From Candidatus Saccharibacteria bacterium (GTDB lineage Bacteria; Patescibacteriota; Saccharimonadia; JAGOAT01), in NCBI GenBank assembly GCA_017983775.1, contig JAGOAT010000003.1, positions 1-43,410 on the forward strand: 43,410 bases of DNA, in the 5' to 3' direction. Position numbers and translations under genes: made by a program. Positions 6,192-14,260 of the stretch are shown here, piece by piece. The notes beneath the pieces are model-generated. The model saw only the letters and a list, made by a program, of their open reading frames with translations. It did no database searches and was not told the DNA's origin. Position 1 is the stretch's first letter, and every line of letters starts with the position of its first letter.

Positions 6192-7625
6192 ATGCCAAAG
6201 AAACTTAACCCAAAACAAGATATCATCCTTTTCGTCGGGACAGTTTCCCCGCGATCTAAAGATTACTTTGATCAAGCCGTAAAATCTTTGGAATCTGAAT
6301 TGAGTAGAAAACTTCATGTAATCTATATAGTCGAGAAACGCAAGCAAGAAAAGTCTAACCTGCCAAGTGATCTTGAAATCATTCGTGTCAACACCTTATC
6401 ATCTCTCCAACTAGAAAAAGCCCTCTTGCCTATCCAAGATCGCCTCCTGGCAATCACTAGCTACGCCGAAAACAACATTCCCTATCTCCGTAATGTCATC
6501 CCCCATGTTCCTTACCTATTGACACCCACTATGGAATCACTCAATTGGGCCAATGACAAGATCTCTATGCGTAGACGTTTTCGTGCTTACAACCCAAAGA
6601 TTAGCCCAAACTATTCCGTAGTCTATGACACCAAGCCAGAAACTATCAATAGAGTTGTCAAAAAACTCGGATTTCCCTGTATCATCAAGCCATCTGGTCT
6701 AGCTGCAAGTGTCCTCGTAACTGTTTGCTATGATCGTGAAGAACTTGAAAAATCACTCAAGCAAGTATTGGGACAAGTCAAACGAGTCTATCGAATCAGA
6801 GGCAGATTGACTGAGCCAAAAGTCCTTGTCGAACAATACTTTGAAGGTACGCTTTATTCGACTGATATCTACATCGATGCCTTTGGCAATACCTATCCTA
6901 CACCACTCACCCATATTACTACTGGTCAAGATGCTGGTCGGGAAGACTTCTATGGATACATTCAACGTACTCCTGCAATCTTGCCAAAACGTAAACAAGA
7001 TAAAGCCATTGATGTCGCAATACAAGGTGTCCATGCCCTAGGCCTGAGGAACACAATCTCACATGTAGAATTGCTCAAAACAAATCAAGGCTGGAAGTTA
7101 GTGGAAATTGGAGCAAGAATGGGTGGATTCCGCAACTATCTCTATGAAAAAGCTTATGGTATTGACCATGGCAAGAATGATTTATTGATTAGAATTGGCA
7201 AAAAGCCTAAGATCAAGCAACGAATCATCAGCCATGCTAATGTGATGAAGATGTACCCAAAGACAGAAGGCAAGATCATCAAAATTAGTGGACTAGAAGA
7301 AATCCAAAGACTAGAGTCTTATCAGAAGCATGACCAGAATAGCAAAGTCGGCGATGAAGCCCTATTTGCCCTGCATGGTGGCATGAGTGTGATTGATGTC
7401 TATCTAGCCAACAAAGATCGCTCCAAGTTGATTGCAGACAATCGTCGCGTAGAAAAGCTCCTTGATATCCAAGTCACAACTCAAAAACTAGACATCAACC
7501 AGCTAATCCTAGAAGCTGATCAAAAATCTTTGCCAGTGGTCGAGAATGAACTCCCTACCCTCACCAATGCCAATCAAATCCTGACTGACCGAGAAGAAGA
7601 GCAGACTAATAACTCACCGAGCTAA
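6192..7625 (+). CDS. ATP-grasp domain ligase, substrate unknown
   Basis: A 477-residue protein with an N-terminal pre-ATP-grasp domain (about 10-110, IILFVGTVSP), an ATP-grasp core (about 120-325: KLGFPCIIKPSG near 158-169, VLVEQYFEGT near 211-220, and LVEIGARMGG near 305-314, supplying Mg-binding Glu), and a C-terminal domain. ATP-grasp enzymes join a carboxylate, via an acyl phosphate, to an amine or thiol; relatives include dipeptide (L-amino-acid) ligases, biotin carboxylase-type and purine-synthesis enzymes. The layout looks nearest to peptide-ligase types, but I cannot name the substrate. The next gene, 15 bp downstream, is an APH-like kinase, so a two-step modification is possible. The tail (about 440-477) is acidic and probably disordered. 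Confidence 0.8.
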   Translation: MPKKLNPKQDIILFVGTVSPRSKDYFDQAVKSLESELSRKLHVIYIVEKRKQEKSNLPSDLEIIRVNTLSSLQLEKALLPIQDRLLAITSYAENNIPYLRNVIPHVPYLLTPTMESLNWANDKISMRRRFRAYNPKISPNYSVVYDTKPETINRVVKKLGFPCIIKPSGLAASVLVTVCYDREELEKSLKQVLGQVKRVYRIRGRLTEPKVLVEQYFEGTLYSTDIYIDAFGNTYPTPLTHITTGQDAGREDFYGYIQRTPAILPKRKQDKAIDVAIQGVHALGLRNTISHVELLKTNQGWKLVEIGARMGGFRNYLYEKAYGIDHGKNDLLIRIGKKPKIKQRIISHANVMKMYPKTEGKIIKISGLEEIQRLESYQKHDQNSKVGDEALFALHGGMSVIDVYLANKDRSKLIADNRRVEKLLDIQVTTQKLDINQLILEADQKSLPVVENELPTLTNANQILTDREEEQTNNSPS

Positions 7626-7640
7626 TCCTCCCTTAGTCTA

Positions 7641-8570
7641 GTGCCAAAGATAATCTTACCTGAATACTACAAAGATCTAGTCACTCTTGGCCAAAACCAA
7701 CGATACATTACCTATAGTGCTAGATATAAAGATCAACAAGTATTTATCAAACATATCAATTCCCCACGACTCAAAAAAAACATCCGTTATGAGATATTTG
7801 GACTGGAAGCTTTTCGACAACTTGATAGTTTGATCAAATTCGACTTTAAGGTACCAAAAATCATTGAATATGGATCAGATTACTTAGTCACTAGCTGGGC
7901 AGCAGGTCAACCCATCCAATTTGACCCTGATCAATCTGACTTCGATCAAAATATTCGATTTTTTGCTAAGAGCTTTGCCAAGATTGACTATTCTTGCCAT
8001 CTGGCCAACCCATTGCCAGCAACCTTTAGTACCAAAACCAAAAATATCTACTCCAGCACCAGGCAACTCCACAAGAAATTACTATCTACCAACTACCCAC
8101 AGTATTTTGATCCAAAATTGATTGACCAAGCATTTGATTACTTTAGTATCAACTCCGGCTTATTAGAAGCCAGGTTGACTCATGCCGACTTTACCCCAAA
8201 TAATGTCTTGGAGTTTCACAACAAAAAGACTTTGATTGATTATGAATCTGTTAGTCTCCGCTGGCCTAGATTTTATGATCTGACCAACTTTACTTACAAT
8301 AGAATGATTTTACATCCAAATCTTACGCCAGGATGCACAAAAATGATCTACCAATATTTCAAATATAATAAATCAACTGACCTAGAAAACGCCATACCCC
8401 AGCTCAACATGTCTGCCCTAATCAGGGGATTAGCGATTATCTGGGAGCTCTCATCTAACCCCAACGCCAATCATAATACCGAATATGATCTATCCCAACC
8501 AACTGCTGACCGTATATCTACTAGCTTAATGCATATCTTGAAGGATCGACCATTCTTTGAAGCATTCTAG
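7641..8570 (+). CDS. Aminoglycoside phosphotransferase-like (APH/choline kinase fold) protein
   Basis: A 309-residue kinase-fold protein started by GTG. The catalytic loop LTHADFTPNNVLEFHNKK (about 179-196) has the HxD...N pattern, and LIDYESV (about 197-203) is the metal-binding IDxE segment. The family phosphorylates small molecules such as antibiotics, choline, sugars or homoserine. It lies 15 bp after the ATP-grasp gene with no obvious ribosome site of its own, so coupled expression is likely. Antibiotic resistance should not be assumed: most genomic members of this fold are metabolic. DNA beyond its stop has no intact gene for 1.3 kb. Confidence 0.8.
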   Translation: MPKIILPEYYKDLVTLGQNQRYITYSARYKDQQVFIKHINSPRLKKNIRYEIFGLEAFRQLDSLIKFDFKVPKIIEYGSDYLVTSWAAGQPIQFDPDQSDFDQNIRFFAKSFAKIDYSCHLANPLPATFSTKTKNIYSSTRQLHKKLLSTNYPQYFDPKLIDQAFDYFSINSGLLEARLTHADFTPNNVLEFHNKKTLIDYESVSLRWPRFYDLTNFTYNRMILHPNLTPGCTKMIYQYFKYNKSTDLENAIPQLNMSALIRGLAIIWELSSNPNANHNTEYDLSQPTADRISTSLMHILKDRPFFEAF

Positions 8571-8638
8571 TTATTAAGAATCTAGTGCCAGCTATGCATC
8601 CACTAGATTTACCATGGTCTATCAATAAATAATAAAGA

Positions 8639-8865
8639 TTACCTCCTGGGTACTACTGCTAATAAGTAGCGCATACCACTAGCTCCGGGTACCTCTCTAT
8701 GTAAAGTTTTATTGTCATGTATAGTCACCTGACCTGATAAGGCATTAGATTTTCATAGACAGCACCCCTTGCCCTAAACAATCCAGCACGAACTATTCTG
8801 GCAGCTCCATCGCAAATCCGTTCTCTTTGTGTCTCATCTGAATAGGGGAACAAGCTGCCTAATAA
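8639..8865 (-). pseudogene. Remnant of an oxygenase-like gene (second copy)
   Basis: On the minus strand, LLGSLFPYSDETQRERICDG is followed by AARIVRAGLFRARG and, after a frame change, TIHDNKTLHREVPGASGMRY then LLAVVPRR and a stop. The frame change coincides with a tandem duplication of CAGGT; removing one copy restores Y-Q-V-T-I-H-D. The pieces resemble the C-terminus of the neighbouring remnant at 8905-9622 (IRSNLFRRSRP and NTLHCEEPVSESTRRWF), so the two look like tandem paralogues, both decayed. The LHRE...R pattern could be the last His and Arg of a double-stranded beta-helix dioxygenase. Confidence 0.45.
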
Positions 8866-8904
8866 TCACTTTGCAAACATAGTACAAGTACTATGTCCAT
8901 CATT

Positions 8905-9622
8905 TTAATAGATAGCCAAGAACCACCTTCTTGTAGATTCTGACACTGGCTCTTCGCAGTGTAAGGTATTTGTATCAAATTGAACTATCTGGTTAGGTTC
9001 TGGTCTCGATCTACGAAATAGGTTACTTCTTATTACATGCAAAAAGTATCTATCTAACTCTTCATGAATGACTCCATAAGGTGTATCTGGTCGATTACAA
9101 ATAGTGGCTTTTACTTCATCAGTGAGACCCTCTAGGTACTCTTGGCCATGGAACAAAATAGGACGTTGGCGAAGTATTACTAACCGAATATATTCTTGGT
9201 AATAATTCTACCCTCTTCGAAGGTTTTTGCCCAACATAATGATCCATATGTGGCAAACCGGATCCAAGTGTCTCGCCTTTTCCTAGATCACCAACCCTAA
9301 ATTTAATTCTAGCATTATAACTGGTATTAAGTCCTCTTTCTCGTTATCTATTATCTTTAATATCTACCCCCAATACGAGACTAGCCAGATCACTCAATTA
9401 ATTACTTCTAATCCTTGATAGTTGAATTCTGTTGCCTGATATTACCCAAGACAGTGTACCGGGATCAAAAGTTAAACTATATCTAGCACTAGTACCAATT
9501 TCCGTGCCTATTGACCGAAAGGTGTCTTCTGGATTTACTCCTTCAAGAGATCTATCCGTAAAGACAGGGTCGGTAAAACAAAAATCTTCAGGTTCTTCAT
9601 GGCGTCGCATCAATCTATGCAT
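8905..9622 (-). pseudogene. Decayed gene, possibly a Fe(II)/2-oxoglutarate-type oxygenase
   Basis: Reading from 9622, one frame gives MHRLMRRHEEPEDF... up to IQLSRIRSN, meets TAA, continues in the same frame (LSDLASLVLGVDIKDNR), meets another TAA, and then gives RVGDLGKGETLGSGLPHMDH. The homologous reading then moves to another frame (NYYQEYIRLVILRQRPILFH...) and ends QFDTNTLHCEEPVSESTRRW-FLAIY at 8905. Two in-frame stops plus a frameshift mean it is not expressed as one protein. HMD and the distal LH with a following Arg would fit the HxD...H...R set of double-stranded beta-helix oxygenases, but this assignment is only by eye. The open 83-codon piece 8905-9156 alone lacks the first metal ligands. 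Confidence 0.5.
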
Positions 9623-9825
9623 AATATTTATATCAACACCTTATCAAATCTAGTATATAGCATTACTGTATTCATTACTTTCATTCTTAATATATTCCTT
9701 AGCTGGTGATCTATGTGATATTTACATCTTATATATACAATATTTATCAAAGATTGTCAAATGAAGCGTCCTCAAGAGCTATGAACTATAGGCTGGTTTG
9801 CTCACTATACGTTAATCCAGAATAT

Positions 9826-9866
9826 TGTTATACTTTTTGAGTAGCAGTATCATAACCTCAAAGGAG
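9826..9866 (+). promoter_or_regulatory. Extended -10 promoter and ribosome site for the ABC operon
   Basis: TGTTATACT (9826-9834) is an extended -10 element with no clear -35. AAGGAG at 9861-9866 is placed 4 nt before the ATG at 9871. The 200 bp upstream of it (9623-9825) is AT-rich with no recognised feature. Confidence 0.5.
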
Positions 9867-9870
9867 CTAA

Positions 9871-10689
9871 ATGCCGACCAAATCATCAAGAATACTAGAA
9901 GAAGAAATTTTAAAAAAATACAATAATGATCTTATCAGAATCAATAATGCTCTTGAAAAAATTCTCTTGACCCAATCTAATCCTAGTCAAAACATCAAAC
10001 TAGCACCAAATACGCCAGTGATTGCCAATGTCTCAAATGTCTCCAAGGTATTCAACAAGGGTAAGGCAAATCAAGTCCAAGCGCTTGACAACCTCAGCTT
10101 TGAGCTTCACGACCAAGAAATAGTTGCTCTAGTCGGTGCCAGTGGTAGTGGCAAATCAACCTTGCTCAATCTGATAGCTGGCCTAGAAAAACCAACCAAT
10201 GGCTCTGTGAGAGTCAATGGAGATGATATCGCAACCATGAGCGACAAGCAACTATCGGAATTTCGTTCGCATACTATCGGTTTCGTTTTCCAATTCTTCT
10301 ACCTCCAACCCTTTTTGACCCTGGAAAAGAATATCCAAGTACCATTGATGTTTGCTGGTGTTCGTGACAAAAATGAACGACAAAGACGTAGCGATGAGCT
10401 AATAGAGCTCGTAGGCTTATCTGATCGCAAGACCCATCTACCCAAGGAACTCTCTGGCGGGCAAATGCAACGTGTAGCGATAGCTAGAGCCCTGATCAAC
10501 AAGCCAAAGATTGTGATCGCAGATGAACCCACTGGCAATTTAGATAGCAAGAATGCCGAATCGGTAATGCATCTTCTGGATAACATTCGGACCAGATATA
10601 ATAGTTCTGTACTAGTAGTAACACATGATCACAAGATATCTCAGATGGCTGATCGAGTATTAACCCTCGAAGACGGGAGGATAAAATAA
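9871..10689 (+). CDS. ABC transporter ATP-binding protein, MacB/LolD type
   Basis: A 272-residue ATPase with Walker A GASGSGKST (about residue 88), signature LSGGQMQRVAIARAL (about 192), Walker B VIADEPTGNLD and H-loop VTHDH. An N-terminal extension of about 50 residues (EEEILKKYNNDLIRINNALE) may form a coiled coil and is not part of the usual ~225-residue family core. The ATPase powers the FtsX-like permease encoded next; their reading frames share one base (TAATG). The MacB/LolD class moves lipids, peptides or drugs, or transmits force, rather than importing nutrients. No membrane-fusion partner (MacA) is nearby, so the substrate is open. Confidence 0.9.
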   Translation: MPTKSSRILEEEILKKYNNDLIRINNALEKILLTQSNPSQNIKLAPNTPVIANVSNVSKVFNKGKANQVQALDNLSFELHDQEIVALVGASGSGKSTLLNLIAGLEKPTNGSVRVNGDDIATMSDKQLSEFRSHTIGFVFQFFYLQPFLTLEKNIQVPLMFAGVRDKNERQRRSDELIELVGLSDRKTHLPKELSGGQMQRVAIARALINKPKIVIADEPTGNLDSKNAESVMHLLDNIRTRYNSSVLVVTHDHKISQMADRVLTLEDGRIK

Positions 10690-12182
10690 TGAAAGTCTCA
10701 GATTATACCCTGCTAGCTTATACCAAGATTAAGACCCGCAAACTCCGCTCAGTCCTGACAATGATCTCGATGGCAATAGTCTTTACTGGACTCATTACTG
10801 CTAGCTTCGCCTACAATGGAGGGCTAAATGCGATGCGTGATGCCTCTCCTGCTAATCTAAAAGATAAATATATACTGGCTCAAGATGATATCAAGGTAAT
10901 ATATGACCCAACTAACCAGCCAGATAACATGAATAACACCTCGCCTAAGACAACAGTTACCGAGCCAAATAGTATCATCAGTAATTTTGGCCAAGAATAT
11001 GGCATCAAGGCAGTTTATGAGGGATTTGGTACACCAGATGAAGTAATGACTAATGATGAGGTTTCTTGCTATGATGACTCTTCGTGGGCTACCACATGCG
11101 TTGATACTACCTATGTAATGAGTGCCAAAATGTTTGAATACTACACTACCAAAGCACTCGATCAATCAGCAGGTGTCTATAATGTATTGGTCAGTGATAC
11201 CTATGCTCGCTACTTAGCTAAACAAGATTTCAAAGAAGGTGATGATGATTATGCCAAGATGGCAAAACAAACCAAATCAATCCAAGCAGTACTTGGCAAT
11301 AATTTTGAACTTAAAATCACTGTTGATGCTTATCAGTACCCAGAAGGTCTGCCAATCTCCGCCGAAGATGAGCCTCCAGAACCTGAAACTAGACCGATAT
11401 CTGTTAATGTAGTAGGTATAGTACCGTCACCCAGTCTGATCAATGAGATTGCTGGCATCTTTAGCTATAATAATGGGCGATCTTCAGGAGTTTATTTCTC
11501 AGATCAAAACTACCCAAGCTCTATTAACTTGGCCGAAGTCAAAAATGGTAACTTTGGCTCCTATACACTGTTCCCTGAATTTGACAATATTTCCAATATG
11601 CAACGCTATATAGCTGAGCAAAAATGTAATGAGAGTGCCTATTCTGGACCAGACGCCTGTTGGGCTCCTGAAGGGACCAAGCCCTATATCAATTATTTCA
11701 ACACCTACGATCTGGCCTTTATCGAGACTGGCAAACAAGTATTGAGCTTTGCCAGGATAGTCTTAGGCATCGTAGCAATTGGTGTAGCTTTTAGCATTGC
11801 CTCTACTACTAGCAAGGTGATTTTGGACTCTCGTAAAGAAATCGGAGTCTTCCGAGCAATCGGTGCCAAACGTCGACAAATATCTGGCATTTATAATGTC
11901 TATATTGCTATGCTTGTGATCTCTGCGCTGATGATTGCCCTAGTAATAGCCAGATTGATTATTGGATTTCTCGATATCAAATATGCTGATAAGCTCTCGA
12001 CTCAGATTGCTCTATTCAATGCTAGCCCAGATCCGCATGGGCATTTCAGCTTCTTTGGTATTGATTTATATCAGCTACTCTTGATCGGGATATTTGCAAT
12101 CCTGATCGGACTGATCGGTGCTAGCTTCCCTGTCCTCAGATCACTCAAGAAAGATACTCTTCGCTACTTGCGCGAAGACTAA
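10689..12182 (+). CDS. FtsX/MacB-like ABC transporter permease
   Basis: A 497-residue membrane protein with the typical plan: one N-terminal transmembrane helix (about 20-42), a large extracellular domain (about 45-350), then three helices (about 355-378, 400-425, 460-485). DSRKEIGVFRAIGAKRRQI between helices 2 and 3 is the FtsX-family coupling segment. The extracellular part has four Cys (CYDDSSWATTC and KCNESAYSGPDAC), which could form disulfides, unusual in a cytoplasm-facing AT-rich proteome but fitting an exported domain. It is translationally coupled to the ATPase upstream. Substrate unknown. Confidence 0.87.
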   Translation: MKVSDYTLLAYTKIKTRKLRSVLTMISMAIVFTGLITASFAYNGGLNAMRDASPANLKDKYILAQDDIKVIYDPTNQPDNMNNTSPKTTVTEPNSIISNFGQEYGIKAVYEGFGTPDEVMTNDEVSCYDDSSWATTCVDTTYVMSAKMFEYYTTKALDQSAGVYNVLVSDTYARYLAKQDFKEGDDDYAKMAKQTKSIQAVLGNNFELKITVDAYQYPEGLPISAEDEPPEPETRPISVNVVGIVPSPSLINEIAGIFSYNNGRSSGVYFSDQNYPSSINLAEVKNGNFGSYTLFPEFDNISNMQRYIAEQKCNESAYSGPDACWAPEGTKPYINYFNTYDLAFIETGKQVLSFARIVLGIVAIGVAFSIASTTSKVILDSRKEIGVFRAIGAKRRQISGIYNVYIAMLVISALMIALVIARLIIGFLDIKYADKLSTQIALFNASPDPHGHFSFFGIDLYQLLLIGIFAILIGLIGASFPVLRSLKKDTLRYLRED

Positions 12183-12230
12183 ATAAACACACCTGGCTAC
12201 CTACCCCTTGACAAGTCATCAAGGTCCCAA

Positions 12231-12296
12231 ATATCGCGGACAGTCCGCGATATTCCGTATCTGATAGATCAGCAAAAGTCGCGGACAGTCCGCGAC
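12231..12296. repeat. Palindrome doublet, copy 1
   Basis: Two copies of the odd palindrome CGCGGACAGTCCGCG at 12235-12249 and 12280-12294, start to start 45 bp. The first is extended by ATAT/ATAT flanks to 23 bp. Between them CTGATAGATCAG can form a third hairpin. The same arrangement, also 45 bp apart, is at 20294-20353. It follows the ABC permease stop by 50 bp, so it could serve as a transcription end, a REP-like element or a protein site. Confidence 0.7.
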
Positions 12297-12343
12297 AAAA
12301 AATGTGGTATAGTAATTAGCTTCATAATGATTACCGCGGTGAT

Positions 12344-12373
12344 ATTACTAGGCTTAATTTATAACCTAGTAAT
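12344..12373. promoter_or_regulatory. Hairpin in the leader of the phosphatase gene
   Basis: ATTACTAGG (12344-12352) and CCTAGTAAT (12365-12373) are perfect 9-bp arms with a 12-nt loop, 12 bp before the phosphatase ATG. A TATAGT -10-like box is at 12308-12313, and ACCGCGGT is a short palindrome between. If transcribed from there, the hairpin would sit close to the start codon and could limit ribosome access. Confidence 0.35.
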
Positions 12374-12385
12374 CCTTTAAACTCT

Positions 12386-12895
12386 ATGGAACAATACAAT
12401 AAGATGGATAGATTAATAATCAGGCATGGCGTATCAGAAGCCAATAACCGAAACAACTTGGGGACTCTGGCTTTTGCCAGCAAAGAGGCACCTCTGATGC
12501 CCGTGGGTATTGAGCAGGCACAAAAACTCGGAGTAATATTGCGTCAAAAGTATCCGGCAGATACACTAGACACTGCTATTGCCTGCTCAGAGCTTTTGCG
12601 AGCACAACAAACAGCGCAAGAGGCAGGTTTTAGCCAAATCATACCCTACTCAATACTGAATGAAGTTGAGCATGGCATGGACTTAAAATCCCTACGATCG
12701 ATGCTTGATAGTGGAGAATTACCTCAATCAGCGCTGGATACTGCAGAAACAATACTCGATAGTCCACCTAGAGAAGGTATAATATTTACACATGGGCTTG
12801 TCATTGCTGGTCTCACAAAAGTTCTTGGTCTAAGTCAAAAATATGACCGACTAATACCGCAGTTTTGTGAAGTCCGAGAAATATCATTTGACTAA
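12386..12895 (+). CDS. Histidine phosphatase family protein
   Basis: A 169-residue member of the phosphoglycerate-mutase-like phosphatases. It has the catalytic RHG motif (LIIRHGVSEANN, about 11-22), the Arg-containing ACSELLRAQQTA and the second His in FTHGLVIAGL (about 134). These enzymes pass a phosphate through the first His; substrates range from sugar phosphates to phosphoproteins, so none is assigned. A second possible start is the Met at residue 7 (12404), nearer to the usual family N-terminus. It stands alone between a palindrome doublet and a MITE-like repeat. Confidence 0.85.
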   Translation: MEQYNKMDRLIIRHGVSEANNRNNLGTLAFASKEAPLMPVGIEQAQKLGVILRQKYPADTLDTAIACSELLRAQQTAQEAGFSQIIPYSILNEVEHGMDLKSLRSMLDSGELPQSALDTAETILDSPPREGIIFTHGLVIAGLTKVLGLSQKYDRLIPQFCEVREISFD

Positions 12896-13068
12896 ATTCT
12901 TCTTAGCCTAAATAGATACTAACTTATCCGTCTCGAGTAAAAAAGTTGATAAATCTCAATCACCGTAAACTCCACAAGCCTAAATCGTCTAGAATACTTT
13001 TCGGAGTAACTTATCTAAATTTGAATTTACTCTAGCTTAGTATTGATAAGCTCAGTAAAGAACTAATC

Positions 13069-13234
13069 TATAGCCACCCAAAACAAAACCTGTTCGCTTG
13101 GGAGTGATAGATTATAGATCTAGAATTGTTGTTATTGTTATATATCATATATATAGATAGGATGAGAAGTAATAGTGATAGTTATGTACCGTAAGATACA
13201 GTCAAAGGTATGGGGTTTGTTTTCGGGAGCTATA
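13069..13234. mobile_element. 166-bp MITE-like repeat, copy A
   Basis: Ends TATAGCCACCCAAAAC and, on the opposite strand, TATAGCTCCCGAAAAC, so it has terminal inverted repeats of about 22 bp with a few mismatches. The interior (CCTGTTCGCTTGGGAGTGAT onward) is repeated at 20685-20847 (inverted) and 33159-33324. It has no coding frame. TA at the outer ends would fit insertion at a TA dinucleotide as in IS630/Tc1-mariner elements, an inference. The remaining gap 12896-13068 shows nothing recognisable. Confidence 0.8.
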
Positions 13235-13280
13235 GTTTTATGTAAAGGACTCCATTCAATTAACAGCTATCCTAGCACAT

Positions 13281-13553
13281 CTAACGCTTGTTTTGTCTTG
13301 GTTTGAGTATTGGTTGGTTATCTTCTTTTGCCTTATCATTGGGGGACAAGTATCCTAGAGCTTGATGAGGTCTAGTCTGGTTGTAGAAATCTAGCCAGTC
13401 TTGAATAGCTTTGTTTGCTTGATTGAGGCATACCACTGACCTAGTACCTAGTATCTGCCATTTTGACTTAAGTTTTTGATATGCTGATAAATAAATACGA
13501 CTCGCGATAGACCAGAATCCTGCACCATTAGACGGGGAAACTACAAATAACAC
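13281..13553 (-). pseudogene. Transposase remnant (IS3-type integrase core C-terminus)
   Basis: The C-terminal half contains ANKAIQDWLDFYNQTRPHQA then LGYLSP, the closing segment of the DDE integrase core of IS3-family transposases (consensus fYN..RpHqaLgy.tP). The first two catalytic Asp blocks are absent and the N-terminal 30 residues are not recognisable, so only a fragment remains. No terminal inverted repeats were found around it. Its neighbour at 13069-13234 has different ends and is probably unrelated. Confidence 0.65.
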
Positions 13554-13671
13554 TCAACGAGTGGTTATCGCCACAACGTGACAATACAAAAAACTTTGTT
13601 GGGCAATTCTAACAGGCTATAATAACATCTCCACAGATGGAAAGAGTCTTCTTGAGGCTCTACGTCTATAA

Positions 13672-13748
13672 TGGTACACCCTGAGGGGCTCGAACCCCCG
13701 ACCTCGTGGTTCGAAGCCACGCGCTCTATCCAACTGAGCTAAGGGTGC
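13672..13748 (-). tRNA. tRNA-Arg (anticodon TCG)
   Basis: A 77-nt cloverleaf. The acceptor GCACCCT pairs with AGGGTGT (one G-U), then A and encoded CCA. The anticodon stem CGTGG/CCACG encloses CTTCGAA, anticodon TCG, reading CGN Arg codons. T arm GGGTTCGAGCCC. It is transcribed with tRNA-Leu 35 bp upstream of it. Confidence 0.95.
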
Positions 13749-13783
13749 ATTTATACTGACTCAACATAGTTTACTAGACTCAA

Positions 13784-13874
13784 TGGTGCGGATGAGAGGA
13801 CTTGAACCTCCACGCCCAAAAAAGTGGGCACTGGCCCCTCAAGCCAGCGTGTCTACCAATTCCACCACATCCGC
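13784..13874 (-). tRNA. tRNA-Leu (anticodon GAG)
   Basis: A 91-nt class II tRNA. Acceptor GCGGATG/CATCCGC with A and encoded CCA, anticodon stem CTGGC/GCCAG enclosing TTGAGGG, anticodon GAG, and a long variable arm (GCCCAC...GTGGGC-type pairing around TTTTTT). T arm GGTTCAAGTCC. Confidence 0.95.
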
Positions 13875-14058
13875 ATAGAATCGTACACAAGCCTTATTTT
13901 AACATAATCTCACATTTTCAGGGAAATAAAATTGCAATACAGCTCTAGATATCAGCCGCCTAGTGTCACAGTTGGTTTTTTGGAGGTTCACTAATTGTCT
14001 CATTTTACCTGCAATTTACGAGGTCTTCTGTAACCCTCTTAAACCCGAAGGCCCTATT

Positions 14059-14215
14059 CTCGTCATCCTCCGAAACCCAGAGGGTTTATGGAGGATACAC
14101 CTCTGCTGATATTTAGATAATCACTTTATATGAGATACTGAATCTCCCATAAATCTTTGCAGGATTTTGGGAGATGACGGAGTGCGGGTTGTAAGATTTT
14201 GGAAGATGACGGGGT
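14059..14215. repeat. GTCATCCTCC-type dispersed repeat, copy 1
   Basis: Begins CTCGTCATCCTCCGAAACCC and closes with inverted versions (GGGAGATGACGG at 14169-14180, GGAAGATGACGGGG near 14201-14214). The middle (GATACACCTCTGCTGATATT) resembles those at 29933-30076 and 40811-40940. It fills the gap between tRNA-Leu and the FAD oxidase; 13875-14058 otherwise has only AT-rich DNA with the presumed tRNA promoter. Confidence 0.6.
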
Positions 14216-14260
14216 AAGAGAGACTTGGAAAGCAAAAATAGATATCCATCCTCCGCTATT

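Noticed and set aside
7641-8570. Antibiotic-resistance phosphotransferase
   Set aside because: Only the general kinase-fold motifs are present; no residues specific to known aminoglycoside or macrolide kinases were identified, so the function is left open.
8905-9622. Two separate small genes, or UGA/UAA recoding
   Set aside because: The stops inside are TAA, and homology continues across them and into another frame. Many intact genes here end in TGA or TAA, so recoding does not explain it.
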